The translations under genes were made by a program, and so were the position numbers. Source: Nitrososphaera sp. (GTDB lineage Archaea; Thermoproteota; Nitrososphaeria; Nitrososphaerales; Nitrososphaeraceae). Taken from it: a DNA stretch of 64,000 nucleotides. Below the pieces are notes generated by a model. That model saw nothing but the letters and a program-made list of their open reading frames with translations. It did no database searches and was not told the DNA's origin. Position 1 is the first letter of the stretch. Each line of letters begins with the position of its first letter. The DNA is taken from positions 124,001-188,000 of the forward strand of contig JAJUFP010000004.1 of assembly GCA_029263715.1 (NCBI GenBank), written 5' to 3'. Shown piece after piece: positions 26,376-34,428 of this stretch.

Positions 26376-27218
26376 ATGGACTGGGGAATGAAAAACCGCT
26401 TCTCAAGGATCATCCGTCCTCAGGACGGACGCTGTCTCATGCTTGCAGTAGATCATGGTTATTTTCTTGGCCCGACGGAACGACTCGAAGACGCCAGAAA
26501 GACCATAGCACCGCTTCTGCCCCATGCGGATTCGCTTATGCTGACAAGGGGCATTCTGCGCAACTGCGTTCCTGCAGAAAGGGACGTACCCATCGTCCTG
26601 CGAGTATCCGGCGGCACCAGCATCATTGGCGAAGACTTGTCAAAGGAGACCATCACCACGTCTATCGAGGAAGCTATCAAGCTCAACGTTTCCTGCCTTG
26701 CGCTTTCCATTTTCGTTGGAAGCAAGTACGAGCATCAGACCTTGGCCAGCCTTGCCAAGCTTGTGGATGAAGGCGAAAAGTACGGCATCCCGGTGCTGGC
26801 AGTCACCGCGGTGGGCAAGGAGATGGCCCGCGACGCCCGGTACCTCGGGCTTGCCTGCAGGATTGCAGCCGAGCTTGGAGCCCACGTCGTCAAAACGTAC
26901 TACTGCGAAAACTTTGAGAAGGTAGTCGAGGGCTGTCCTGTTCCGCTGATAATTGCCGGCGGCAAAAAGCTTCCGGAACTTGACGCCCTCAAATTAGCGT
27001 ATGACTCCATCCAGCACGGCGCGTCCGGCGTCGACATGGGAAGAAACATCTGGCAGTCAGACCATCCTGTGGCCATGGTAAAGGCCGTCAAGGCCATCGT
27101 CCACAACGATGCGGACGTGAAGGAGGCATACAACATCTTCCTCAAGGAGCGGGAAAAGACAAAAACCGAGCCACAAAAGGCTCCAAAGGCATTGAGCCAG
27201 ACGGCTTCTTTTGACTAG
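26376..27218 (+). CDS. LsrF-like class I aldolase/thiolase
   Basis: 280-aa TIM-barrel protein strikingly similar to bacterial LsrF (3-hydroxy-5-phosphonooxypentane-2,4-dione thiolase of AI-2 breakdown). It begins DWGMKNRFSRI and has LAVDHGYFLGPTERL and LTRGILR. The lysine-containing strand is HVVKTYYCENFEKVV, with CPVPLIIAGGKKLPE and GASGVDMGRNIWQSDHPVAM following. The Schiff-base lysine is likely in VVKTYY. DhnA-type aldolases of other function (FBP aldolase, ADTH synthase) are alternatives. The C-terminal about 30 residues are an extra Lys/Pro tail. Confidence 0.82.
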   Translation: MDWGMKNRFSRIIRPQDGRCLMLAVDHGYFLGPTERLEDARKTIAPLLPHADSLMLTRGILRNCVPAERDVPIVLRVSGGTSIIGEDLSKETITTSIEEAIKLNVSCLALSIFVGSKYEHQTLASLAKLVDEGEKYGIPVLAVTAVGKEMARDARYLGLACRIAAELGAHVVKTYYCENFEKVVEGCPVPLIIAGGKKLPELDALKLAYDSIQHGASGVDMGRNIWQSDHPVAMVKAVKAIVHNDADVKEAYNIFLKEREKTKTEPQKAPKALSQTASFD

Positions 27219-27628
27219 CCGGGAAACTTGGACAGGTGCTGGTGGACCATCATCCACCGACCCTTCTTGTCTTTTTGCATGACTACCGTTGCCCTGGACT
27301 TGTTGTGTATGGTCGTGCCACGAAAGCTGTAATCATCCACTATTATGCCCGTGCTTTCCAGCAGGAAGGTGGCTATCGCGGCATGCCCTTCAAGCAGGTC
27401 TATTTTCAGGTCCTGGATCTTGAAATCATAGTCCGAGATGCTGGCAAACTGCAGCTGCTCCAGCATGAGGGACCTTTCCAGCTCCCGGCGGTCGTACGGC
27501 GGCGAATCCCCAAACTTGGTAAACTGCGAATCAAAGAACTCAGGGATCTTCTCTATTTCCTTGCTCTTGGCGATCTGAAAGTAACTGTAAATCGTATCGC
27601 GTATCAAGGAAGAATCGGTAGCCGACAA
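27215..27628 (-). CDS. SnoaL/NTF2-like protein
   Basis: 137-aa protein with the NTF2-like cone fold pattern. An N-terminal helix (SSLIRDTIYSYFQIAKSK) leads to strands with YDFKIQDLKIDLLEGHAAIA and IVDDYSFRGTT. The last strand is GRWMMVHQHLSKFPG. This is the SnoaL_3/DUF4440-like type, with no assigned reaction. TTG at 27628 is the start; a TATA-like CTTTATAATTTAG lies about 27 nt upstream. It is convergent with the aldolase gene, with 4 nt overlap. Confidence 0.78.
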   Translation of the reverse strand: MSATDSSLIRDTIYSYFQIAKSKEIEKIPEFFDSQFTKFGDSPPYDRRELERSLMLEQLQFASISDYDFKIQDLKIDLLEGHAAIATFLLESTGIIVDDYSFRGTTIHNKSRATVVMQKDKKGRWMMVHQHLSKFPG

Positions 27629-27718
27629 TAAATTCAGACGATAGCAGAAGTCTAAATTATAAAGATGTTACTGAGGCCAGATCAAACGTTATATAATTTC
27701 GTGTGTTGCAAGCACGTT

Positions 27719-28678
27719 GTGCAAAAAAGAAGCCTACTAGTCATGCTTACCATGCTGGCTGTGGCCGGCCTTGTCCTGCCGGCCAGCGCGCAGTCTGACA
27801 GCGACCTTACCATAGTCTACCTTGATGTCGGTCAGGGGGACTCTACCATTATCAGGATGCCAAACGGCAAGGCCATGCTGATAGACGGCGGAGAAAGGGA
27901 GCAGACCCAGACCATCTTGAACATGGCAGCGGATCTGGGTATCAAGGAATTTGACGTTGTGGTAGCCACCCACCCCCATGCCGACCATATCGGCGGGCTT
28001 ATCGGAGTCTTTGACGTATTCCCGGTAGGCCGGGTGCTGGATTCAGGCCAGTTCCACACCACCAAAACTTTTGAGGATTACCTTACCGCCATCGAAGAAA
28101 ACAAGATCCCCTATGCCATGGCCCGGGACGGAGATACCATTGACCTTGACCCCACCGTGGAGCTGCGGGTCCTGAATCCTCCGGCGACCCTGCCATTTGG
28201 ATCCCATGACCCAGACCAGTTCAACAACAACTCTGTTGTTGTCAAGCTGGCCTACGGCGAATTTACGGCCATATTCCCCGGCGACATCGAACAGGCCACA
28301 GAAAAAAGGCTGGCCGGCTCTGACATCGATGTAGATGTCTTGCTTGCCTCCCATCATGGAAGCAGGTATTCCAACACTGCGCCGTACCTTGCGGCAGCGT
28401 CCCCGGAGGCCATGATCATCTACAGCGGTGCCGACAACACCTACGGCTACCCGCACGAAGAGACGCTGGAGCGGATAAGCAATCTTGAGCCAATTTTGTT
28501 TCGAACAGACCTTGACGGCCACATCAAACTGGTGGCCAACCAGACCCATTACAGGATAGAGACTTCTGCAACGGACAAAACCGTTGTGGTGCCAGAGTTC
28601 CAGGATCTTGTTGTGGTTTCCCTGCTGCCGATTGCAGCCATCATTGTAACTAGGAGGTTCTCTGCTTGGAGATCGTAA
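27719..28678 (+). CDS. Secreted ComEC-type metallo-beta-lactamase-fold hydrolase with PEF sorting tail
   Basis: 319-aa exported protein. A signal peptide (LLVMLTMLAVAGLVLPASAQ) is followed by an MBL domain with LDVGQGDSTI and the metal motif HPHADHIGG. The second metal region is FPGDIE and LLASHHGS. This is the soluble domain related to ComEC/Rec2. The C-terminus, VPEFQDL then VVVSLLPIAAIIV then TRRF, is a PEF motif, a membrane helix and arginines, the layout of archaeosortase substrates. GTG 27719 is used because ATTATATAA-like TTATATAAT lies 26 nt upstream. The DUF3006 partner overlaps its end. Confidence 0.85.
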   Translation: MQKRSLLVMLTMLAVAGLVLPASAQSDSDLTIVYLDVGQGDSTIIRMPNGKAMLIDGGEREQTQTILNMAADLGIKEFDVVVATHPHADHIGGLIGVFDVFPVGRVLDSGQFHTTKTFEDYLTAIEENKIPYAMARDGDTIDLDPTVELRVLNPPATLPFGSHDPDQFNNNSVVVKLAYGEFTAIFPGDIEQATEKRLAGSDIDVDVLLASHHGSRYSNTAPYLAAASPEAMIIYSGADNTYGYPHEETLERISNLEPILFRTDLDGHIKLVANQTHYRIETSATDKTVVVPEFQDLVVVSLLPIAAIIVTRRFSAWRS

Positions 28679-28920
28679 AGGCAAGCCTGGACAGGTTTTC
28701 AGCAGGCTATGCTGTCATCTATTCTAACGACGGCCGCAAGTTTGATGTCCCAAAGAACATCGTTCCACAGGACTGCAAGGCAGGCTCAAGGCTCAAACTT
28801 TACCTTGACAATGGCGCGGTTGTAAAGCTAGAGCTTGACAGCAGGTCGACGGACGATGCAAAGAGGCAGATATCCAAAAAGTACGCGCGTCTTTCGCGCG
28901 GCGAGCATCAGAATATCTGA
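28666..28920 (+). CDS. DUF3006 family small protein
   Basis: 84-aa beta-barrel-like protein: KASLDRFSAGYAVIYSNDGR, then FDVPKNIVPQDCKAGSRLKL. It matches DUF3006, a family regularly encoded beside ComEC-like MBL proteins in bacteria and archaea. It starts at TTG 28666 inside the last codons of the MBL gene (13 nt overlap), so translation is coupled. The biochemical role is not known. Confidence 0.82.
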   Translation: MEIVKASLDRFSAGYAVIYSNDGRKFDVPKNIVPQDCKAGSRLKLYLDNGAVVKLELDSRSTDDAKRQISKKYARLSRGEHQNI

Positions 28921-28938
28921 AATTCGGATGGCGTTATC

Positions 28939-28946
28939 TTTATAAG
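28939..28946 (+). promoter_or_regulatory. TATA box of the ilv-leu operon
   Basis: TTTATAAG centred 29 nt before the ATG at 28972, not before ilvB (156 nt away). Transcription would therefore start at or next to the small leader ORF. Confidence 0.55.
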
Positions 28947-28971
28947 CGATGTTGCTATAATTCCGATTCGG

Positions 28972-29040
28972 ATGTCCCGAACTGGCAGCGAGCAATCTAG
29001 GCACAAGGTTAAGATTCTGGTTCTACTGGTACTTGCCTAG
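28972..29040 (+). CDS. Possible branched-chain amino acid leader peptide, 22 aa
   Basis: A 22-codon frame starts at ATG 28972, the likely transcription start, and ends at TAG 29040, 58 nt before ilvB. The last eight codons read Ile-Leu-Val-Leu-Leu-Val-Leu-Ala, so seven consecutive codons specify the end products of the operon. The first half is polar and basic (MSRTGSEQSRHKVK). A hairpin (29039-29071) begins at the stop codon. This is the layout of ribosome-mediated attenuation leaders in bacteria. No such control is established in archaea to my knowledge, and a small hydrophobic peptide by chance is the alternative. Confidence 0.4.
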   Translation: MSRTGSEQSRHKVKILVLLVLA

Positions 29041-29071
29041 ACAAAACTCTGCATTCGGCGGGCGTTTGTCT
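29039..29071 (+). promoter_or_regulatory. Inverted repeat between leader ORF and ilvB
   Basis: AGACAAAAC and GTTTGTCT can pair as an 8-bp stem with one bulged A, around a 16-nt loop. The left arm starts in the leader stop codon. A terminating ribosome would cover it. It is followed by TGAAAATAAAATTGG, not by a T-tract, so it is not a classical terminator. Confidence 0.35.
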
Positions 29072-29098
29072 TGAAAATAAAATTGGTGAACAATGTAA

Positions 29099-30787
29099 AT
29101 GGTGGAAATGACCGGCGCAAAAGCGTTGATCCATGCCCTTGAAAAGGAGGGCGTAGACGTAGTCTTTGGGCTTCCAGGCGGAGCTAACCTCCCGATATAC
29201 GATGCGCTTGTGGGGGCAAACCTCAGGCACGTCCTTGTACGTCATGAGCAGTCTGCGGCCCACATGGCTGACGGCTATGCAAGGATAAAAAGAAAGGCAG
29301 GCGTCTGTTTTGCTACTTCAGGACCTGGTGCGACAAACATCGTCACCGGACTGGCCACTGCCTATGCAGACTCGTCTCCGGTAGTTGCAGTTACAGGCCA
29401 GGTGCCGCTGGCCATGATAGGCAAGGATGCTTTTCAGGAGACTGACATTATCGGAATATCCAACCCCTGTACAAAGTACGCGTTCCAGCCAAGGACCGCG
29501 GTAGAGATCCCCGAGACGGTCAAAAAGGCATTCTACATCTCTGAGAGCGGGAGGCCGGGGCCTGTCTTGGTGGACATTCCAAAGGATGTTCAGCAGGCCA
29601 CCGCTGACATGCACTTCCCCGACCTCATCAAGGTGAGGGGCTACAATCCAACAACGGACGCCGACATGTCAGAGATCGGCAGGGCCGTGGAACTACTGCT
29701 CAAAGCCGAGCGGCCGATAATAATGGCAGGCGGCGGCGTGATACTTTCAGGCGCCTTCCCGGAGCTTCAGGCGCTGGCAGAGTTGATGATGATTCCGGTG
29801 GTCACCACCTTCAAGGGCAAGGGAGCGTTCCCGGAGAACCACCCTCTTGCCATGGGCCCCATAGGCATGCATGGCCATGCAGAGGCAAACAAGATAATCC
29901 TGGAAGCCGACTGCATACTGGCCGTCGGAGCCCGTTTTTCAGACAGGTCGGTGGGCAGGTTTGACGAATTTGGAAAGGGCATGAGCATCATCCACATGGA
30001 CATTGACCCGGCCGAGATAGGCAAGAACAAATCAGTGGACGTGGCCATTGTTGGGGACGTCAAGTCGTCGCTAAGAACCCTTGTCAAGTGGCTTTCAAAG
30101 AAGATAACCAAGCGCGATGCAGAAGATCCGTGGCTTCGCAGAAGAAAGGAGCTCATACAGTACTACCAGGAGACCATAAAGGACTACCCCCGCGAGATCA
30201 CGGCAAAAAAGTCCATAAAGAAATTGCGGGAGCTGCTTCCGGCCAACGCCATCGCCACCACAGAAGTGGGGCAGTGCCAGATGTGGGCGTCTTTGCACTT
30301 CGACGTGATAACCCCGGGCACGTTCTTCAGCTCCACAGGGCTTGGAACCATGGGGTTTGGATTCCCCGCTTCCATCGGCGCCAAGGCCGCAAGGCCGCAG
30401 GTGCCGGTTGTTGATATCGCAGGAGACGGCTCGTTTAACATGACAGAAAATTCGCTGGCAGTATCGGTGCTTGAAAAGTTGCCGGTGATCGTGTTTCTCA
30501 TGAACAATTACATGCTGGGTATGGTTGCACAATGGCAGCGCACCTTCTACAACCGCAGGTACAGTGGCGTCCATCAGCACAGATGCCCAGATTACGTCAA
30601 GATAGCCGAGGCGTATGGAGCACAGGGCATAAGAGCCCAGTCCATGGCGGAGCTGGAAAACGCGATCAAGACCGCCCTCAAGAGCGACGTGGCCACAGTG
30701 ATAGACATACCCATAGACCCAGATGAGGACGTGTACCCGTTTGTAGCTCCGGGAAGCAGCCTCAAGGACATGATAACAGGAGCGTAG
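29099..30787 (+). CDS. ilvB: Acetolactate synthase, large catalytic subunit
   Basis: Thiamine-diphosphate enzyme joining pyruvate units to acetolactate, the first common step of valine/leucine/isoleucine synthesis. Length 562 aa. Visible parts are the N-terminal Pyr domain with the catalytic Glu in VLVRHEQSAAHMADGYAR, the FAD-binding centre (AVGARFSDRSVG), and the ThDP/Mg motif GDGSFNMTENSLAVSVLEKL followed by NNYMLGMV. ATG 29099 or ATG 29108 could start. GGTGA at 29085-29089 is a good ribosome site. It heads the ilvB-ilvN-leuA-leuB run. Confidence 0.95.
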   Translation: MVEMTGAKALIHALEKEGVDVVFGLPGGANLPIYDALVGANLRHVLVRHEQSAAHMADGYARIKRKAGVCFATSGPGATNIVTGLATAYADSSPVVAVTGQVPLAMIGKDAFQETDIIGISNPCTKYAFQPRTAVEIPETVKKAFYISESGRPGPVLVDIPKDVQQATADMHFPDLIKVRGYNPTTDADMSEIGRAVELLLKAERPIIMAGGGVILSGAFPELQALAELMMIPVVTTFKGKGAFPENHPLAMGPIGMHGHAEANKIILEADCILAVGARFSDRSVGRFDEFGKGMSIIHMDIDPAEIGKNKSVDVAIVGDVKSSLRTLVKWLSKKITKRDAEDPWLRRRKELIQYYQETIKDYPREITAKKSIKKLRELLPANAIATTEVGQCQMWASLHFDVITPGTFFSSTGLGTMGFGFPASIGAKAARPQVPVVDIAGDGSFNMTENSLAVSVLEKLPVIVFLMNNYMLGMVAQWQRTFYNRRYSGVHQHRCPDYVKIAEAYGAQGIRAQSMAELENAIKTALKSDVATVIDIPIDPDEDVYPFVAPGSSLKDMITGA

Positions 30788-30791
30788 CAGA

Positions 30792-31292
30792 ATGTCCCAG
30801 AATGGATCTTGGTACATTGTCTCAGCGCTGGTAGAGAACAAGCCCGGCGTGCTTTTCAGGATCACGAACCTGTTCAGGGCGCGCAATTTCAACATCGACT
30901 CAATAACCGTGGGAATAACCGAGCAGCCGGATCTTTCACGCATGACCATAACCACCAAAAGCGATGAAAAGACCCTGGACCAGCTGGTCAAGCAGCTAAG
31001 AAAGCTGATAGACGTAGTCGAGGTAAAGGTCCTAGACACTGACAAGTCTGTATTCCGTGAGCTTGCACTGATCAAGATGAAGGCAGTCGACCCCACCACC
31101 AGAAGCGAGATAATGAATTACGCCAGCGTTTTCAGGGGCAACATCATAGACATAGGCAAGGAGACCATGACCGTCGAGATCACAGGAACTCCAGACAAGA
31201 TAGATGCATTTAAGAGTCTTGTCGAACAATATGGTATCACGCAATTGGCCAGGACAGGAGTCTCGGCTTTGCCAAGGGGAGCAGAACTATGA
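30792..31292 (+). CDS. ilvN: Acetolactate synthase, small regulatory subunit
   Basis: 166-aa regulatory subunit that stimulates IlvB and confers valine feedback inhibition. The N-terminal ACT domain reads VSALVENKPGVLFRITNLFR, then ARNFNIDSITVG. The C-terminal IlvH domain follows (RELALIKMKAVD, then GNIIDIGKETMTVEITG). It begins 4 nt after the ilvB stop and overlaps leuA by 4 nt. Confidence 0.95.
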   Translation: MSQNGSWYIVSALVENKPGVLFRITNLFRARNFNIDSITVGITEQPDLSRMTITTKSDEKTLDQLVKQLRKLIDVVEVKVLDTDKSVFRELALIKMKAVDPTTRSEIMNYASVFRGNIIDIGKETMTVEITGTPDKIDAFKSLVEQYGITQLARTGVSALPRGAEL

Positions 31293-32797
31293 GCTCAGAA
31301 AAGGTAAGAATCTTTGACACGACTTTAAGGGACGGGGAGCAGACGCCCGGCGTGACGGTAACGCCGGAACAAAAGCTGCAGATAGCCATCAAGCTTGACG
31401 AGCTTGGGGTAGACGCCATCGAGGCAGGGTTCCCCATAGTCTCGCACGGCGAGATGAAGGCCATCTCAGACATTGTCAAGCAGGGCCTGAAGGCAGAGAT
31501 CTGCGGCCTTGCCAGAGCCACTGAAAACGATATCGACGCGGCCATCAAGTGCGGCCTGAATTACGTTCACACGTTCATTGCAACATCTGACATCCATTTG
31601 CAGTATAAGCTAAAGATGACCCGCGAGCAGGTGCTTGACCGGGCCGTCAAAGCCGTGGAATACGCCAAAAAGCACGGCCTCAGAGTAGAGTTCTCTGCAG
31701 AAGACGCCACCAGGTCTGAAAGACCGTTTCTGTTGCAGATGTTCAAGGCAGTGACCGATGCCGGGGCCGACAGAATCGACATACCGGACACGGTGGGCTA
31801 TGCCACTCCGCAGTACATCACCGAGCTGGTCAAGGACGTTAAAAACGCAACGCGGCTTCCAATCAGTATGCACTGCCATGATGATTTCGGCCTTGCTGTG
31901 GCCAACTCCATTGCCGGCATCAACGCCGGTGCATCCTGTGCCCATGTCACCATAAACGGCCTTGGCGAGCGGGCCGGCAACGCGTCTTTGGAGGAGTTTG
32001 TCATGGCCCTTCAGTGCCTGTACAACAAGAGCCACAACATCAAGACCACGTCTTTGTATGAAGTATCCAGATTTGTTTCAAACACCATGGGAATTATCGT
32101 GCAGCCAAACAAGGCGATAATCGGCGAAAACGCCTTCGGTCACGAATCCGGAATACACACGCATGGCATACTCAACAACCCCCTTACCTATGAACCCATA
32201 AGCCCGGAACTTGTCGGCCGCAAAAGATGGCTGCAGGCAGGCAAGCATGCCGGAGCGCACGGCATCAAGGCAATGCTAGAGGAGTTTGGGATAAGCCCGA
32301 CAGATGACCAGTTGCACGTCATAGTCGAGAAGCAGAAGAACATGGCAGACAAGGGCAAGTCTATAACAACTGCAGAATTGCTGGCCGTCGCCGGTGAGGT
32401 CATGCACAACAGCCAGTTTGAAGAACGGTTCAAGCTGTATGACTTTCACATAGTAACAGGAATGAACATCATACCCACGGCGGTAGTCAGGCTAAACGCT
32501 GAAGGAAAGGACCTCATCGCTTCTGAAATAGGCGTGGGCCCGGTAGATGCAGCGTTAAAGGCCATACAAAAGATAGCAGGGGAGGTGGCCAGCATCAAGA
32601 TCCGCGAATACAAGCTGGATTCGATAACCGGCGGCTCTGACGCCATGGCAGAGGTATCGGTCAAAGTCGAGGACAAGAACGGCAACATTGTTTCTGCAAG
32701 GAAGGCAAACGAGGACATTGTCGTTGCGTCCGTCGAGGCCATGATGGACGCCATCAACAAGGTTCTGCTCAAAAAAGTGCTTTACTCAAAAAGCTAG
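31289..32797 (+). CDS. leuA: 2-Isopropylmalate synthase
   Basis: Condenses acetyl-CoA with 2-oxoisovalerate, the entry to leucine synthesis. The 502-aa product has the catalytic FDTTLRDGEQTPG at the N-terminus and the metal site MHCHDDFGLAVANS. GLGERAGNASLEE follows, and a C-terminal LeuA dimer domain (about 370-500) gives leucine feedback. Homocitrate and citramalate synthases share much of this, but the operon context and the full-length C-terminal regulatory domain favour LeuA. It overlaps the ilvN stop by 4 nt (ATGA). Confidence 0.9.
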   Translation: MSSEKVRIFDTTLRDGEQTPGVTVTPEQKLQIAIKLDELGVDAIEAGFPIVSHGEMKAISDIVKQGLKAEICGLARATENDIDAAIKCGLNYVHTFIATSDIHLQYKLKMTREQVLDRAVKAVEYAKKHGLRVEFSAEDATRSERPFLLQMFKAVTDAGADRIDIPDTVGYATPQYITELVKDVKNATRLPISMHCHDDFGLAVANSIAGINAGASCAHVTINGLGERAGNASLEEFVMALQCLYNKSHNIKTTSLYEVSRFVSNTMGIIVQPNKAIIGENAFGHESGIHTHGILNNPLTYEPISPELVGRKRWLQAGKHAGAHGIKAMLEEFGISPTDDQLHVIVEKQKNMADKGKSITTAELLAVAGEVMHNSQFEERFKLYDFHIVTGMNIIPTAVVRLNAEGKDLIASEIGVGPVDAALKAIQKIAGEVASIKIREYKLDSITGGSDAMAEVSVKVEDKNGNIVSARKANEDIVVASVEAMMDAINKVLLKKVLYSKS

Positions 32798-32815
32798 AGA
32801 CCCGCCGTGATCTGA

Positions 32816-33841
32816 TTGGCAAGATACAATCTTTCGCTGATAACAGGAGACGGCATAGGCCCGGAGCTTACCGCCTCGGCAAAGAAGATCCTTGAGGCCA
32901 TAAGCGATAACTCGTCAACCAAGTTTTCCATAACTGAAGTGGAGGCCGGGGACGCAGCGCTGGCAAAGCACGGAAAAGCCCTTCCAGACTTGACGGTGGA
33001 CATCATCAAAAAATCAGACGCCTGCCTGAAGGGCCCGGTGGGCGAAAGTGCTGCCGATGTGATAATAGTTCTCCGGCGCATGTTTGACCTGTACGCAAAC
33101 GTTAGGCCTGCCAAGTCTTACCCCAACATACCGGCGCTCTCAGACAAAGTCGACATGGTGACGGTCCGGGAAAATACAGAGGACCTGTACCTTGGCCTGG
33201 AGTTCAATGTCGACCCAAACACGGTCGTGGGCCTGAGGGTAACTTCAGAAAGAGCCTCGCGCAGAATAGCAGAATACGCCTTCAAGACGGCCGCAATCAG
33301 GGATGGCAAGCGCAAGGTCGTGGCAGTGCACAAGGCCAACGTCATGCGCAAGGGCGACGGCCTGTTTGCCGCAACGTGCAGAGACGTGGCAAAGAAATAT
33401 CCGGAAATACAGTACAGCGAGATGTACGTCGATGCAGCATCCATGAACCTTATCCGCAACCCGGAGGATTTTGATGTCATAGTAACTACCAACCTGTTTG
33501 GAGACATACTCTCAGACGAGGCCGCGCAGGTAGTCGGCGGCCTTGGCATGGGGCCGGCGGCCAACATTGGCGAGAGCTTTGCACTATTTGAGCCTGTTCA
33601 CGGGGCGGCCTTTGATATTGCAGGAAAGAATGTTGCCAACCCGTCATCCATACTGCTGTCATCCAAGATGATGCTGGAATGGATTGCAGACAAGTACAGC
33701 GACAAAAAGGCTTCCGAGGAAGGCAAGCGTATAGAGGATGCCATAGTAAGATTGCTGGGTCAGAACAAGAAAACAAAGGATATCGGCGGCAGTCTGACCA
33801 CCACGGAATTCACCGATCTTGTGGCAAGAGCCATGTACTAA
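32816..33841 (+). CDS. leuB: 3-Isopropylmalate dehydrogenase-family enzyme
   Basis: 341-aa beta-decarboxylating dehydrogenase. It begins LSLITGDGIGPELTASA. The substrate Arg residues are in VIIVLRRMFDLYANVRPAKS, and VTVRENTEDLYLGLEF is the NAD-dependent family strand. AVHKANVMRKGDG has the catalytic Lys. The metal Asp is in TNLFGDILSDEAA, and FEPVHGAAFDIAGK follows. Context with ilv-leuA supports 3-isopropylmalate. Homoisocitrate or isocitrate as substrate cannot be excluded. TTG 32816 starts 18 nt after leuA. Isopropylmalate isomerase (leuCD) is not in the window. Confidence 0.85.
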   Translation: MARYNLSLITGDGIGPELTASAKKILEAISDNSSTKFSITEVEAGDAALAKHGKALPDLTVDIIKKSDACLKGPVGESAADVIIVLRRMFDLYANVRPAKSYPNIPALSDKVDMVTVRENTEDLYLGLEFNVDPNTVVGLRVTSERASRRIAEYAFKTAAIRDGKRKVVAVHKANVMRKGDGLFAATCRDVAKKYPEIQYSEMYVDAASMNLIRNPEDFDVIVTTNLFGDILSDEAAQVVGGLGMGPAANIGESFALFEPVHGAAFDIAGKNVANPSSILLSSKMMLEWIADKYSDKKASEEGKRIEDAIVRLLGQNKKTKDIGGSLTTTEFTDLVARAMY

Positions 33842-34215
33842 TCTGCTCTAGGCGCGCGCCTCTGCCATGCAAAAAGCATGAACATGAAGGGGATCGTCAT
33901 GATGGCCGTGGCAATGATGACTGGCTGAAAGACCGTCAAGTCCGGGTTGTATCCAAAGGCGTGCATGAAGGGGATTGGGAACACCATAAATATCCAGAAG
34001 GCGGAGATTATTCCCAGAATCCATACGTTTCTCCTGATCACGGCTGCAAAGCTGATCTTGTTTACATTGTTTCGATGGCACTGAATGCACTTGACAGTCA
34101 TCGTGCTTCCTGTCACGTCTGGAGGTGTTATGCATGAGGTGCAGATCTTGTTCTGGCAGAAATAACATTTCTTTTCTGCAAACCTGGATCCGCACACGGA
34201 GCAGCTGGCCATCAA
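33838..34215 (-). CDS. Zinc-ribbon membrane protein
   Basis: 125-aa protein with an N-terminal cysteine-rich region (CSVCGSRF, CYFCQNKICTSC, CIQCHR), enough for two zinc sites. Two membrane helices follow (VWILGIISAFWIFMVFP and VIIATAIMTIPFMFMLF). The arrangement suggests a membrane-tethered zinc protein with a cytoplasmic domain. Convergent with leuB, 4-nt overlap. No family name is secure. Confidence 0.7.
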   Translation of the reverse strand: MMASCSVCGSRFAEKKCYFCQNKICTSCITPPDVTGSTMTVKCIQCHRNNVNKISFAAVIRRNVWILGIISAFWIFMVFPIPFMHAFGYNPDLTVFQPVIIATAIMTIPFMFMLFAWQRRAPRAD

Positions 34216-34428
34216 TCAGAGTTATCCAACAGTATTATTTATTCAACACTGATGAAATCGTGCACACTTTGCATGCGGTTTGTATGCACACAAAGCAAAA
34301 TGCAGATTTAGAGAATTCCCGAGAAATAATTTTTCAAAGCAAGACTTAAATTTCCTCTTCAAAACAGATGGTGAGGGTCAAAAATTCCGACACTTCAACA
34401 GACCTATACCGGCTATGCAGCCAAGCTG

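Noticed and set aside
30095..31099. Long minus-strand frame of 334 codons opposite ilvB/ilvN
   Set aside because: It is the complement of clearly coding ilv genes, its translation is Cys/His/Tyr-rich without domains, and it crosses two real genes.
34250..34300. TGCACAC/TTTGCATGC-like short repeats upstream of carA
   Set aside because: Repeats are imperfect and short, without symmetry that holds over both arms.
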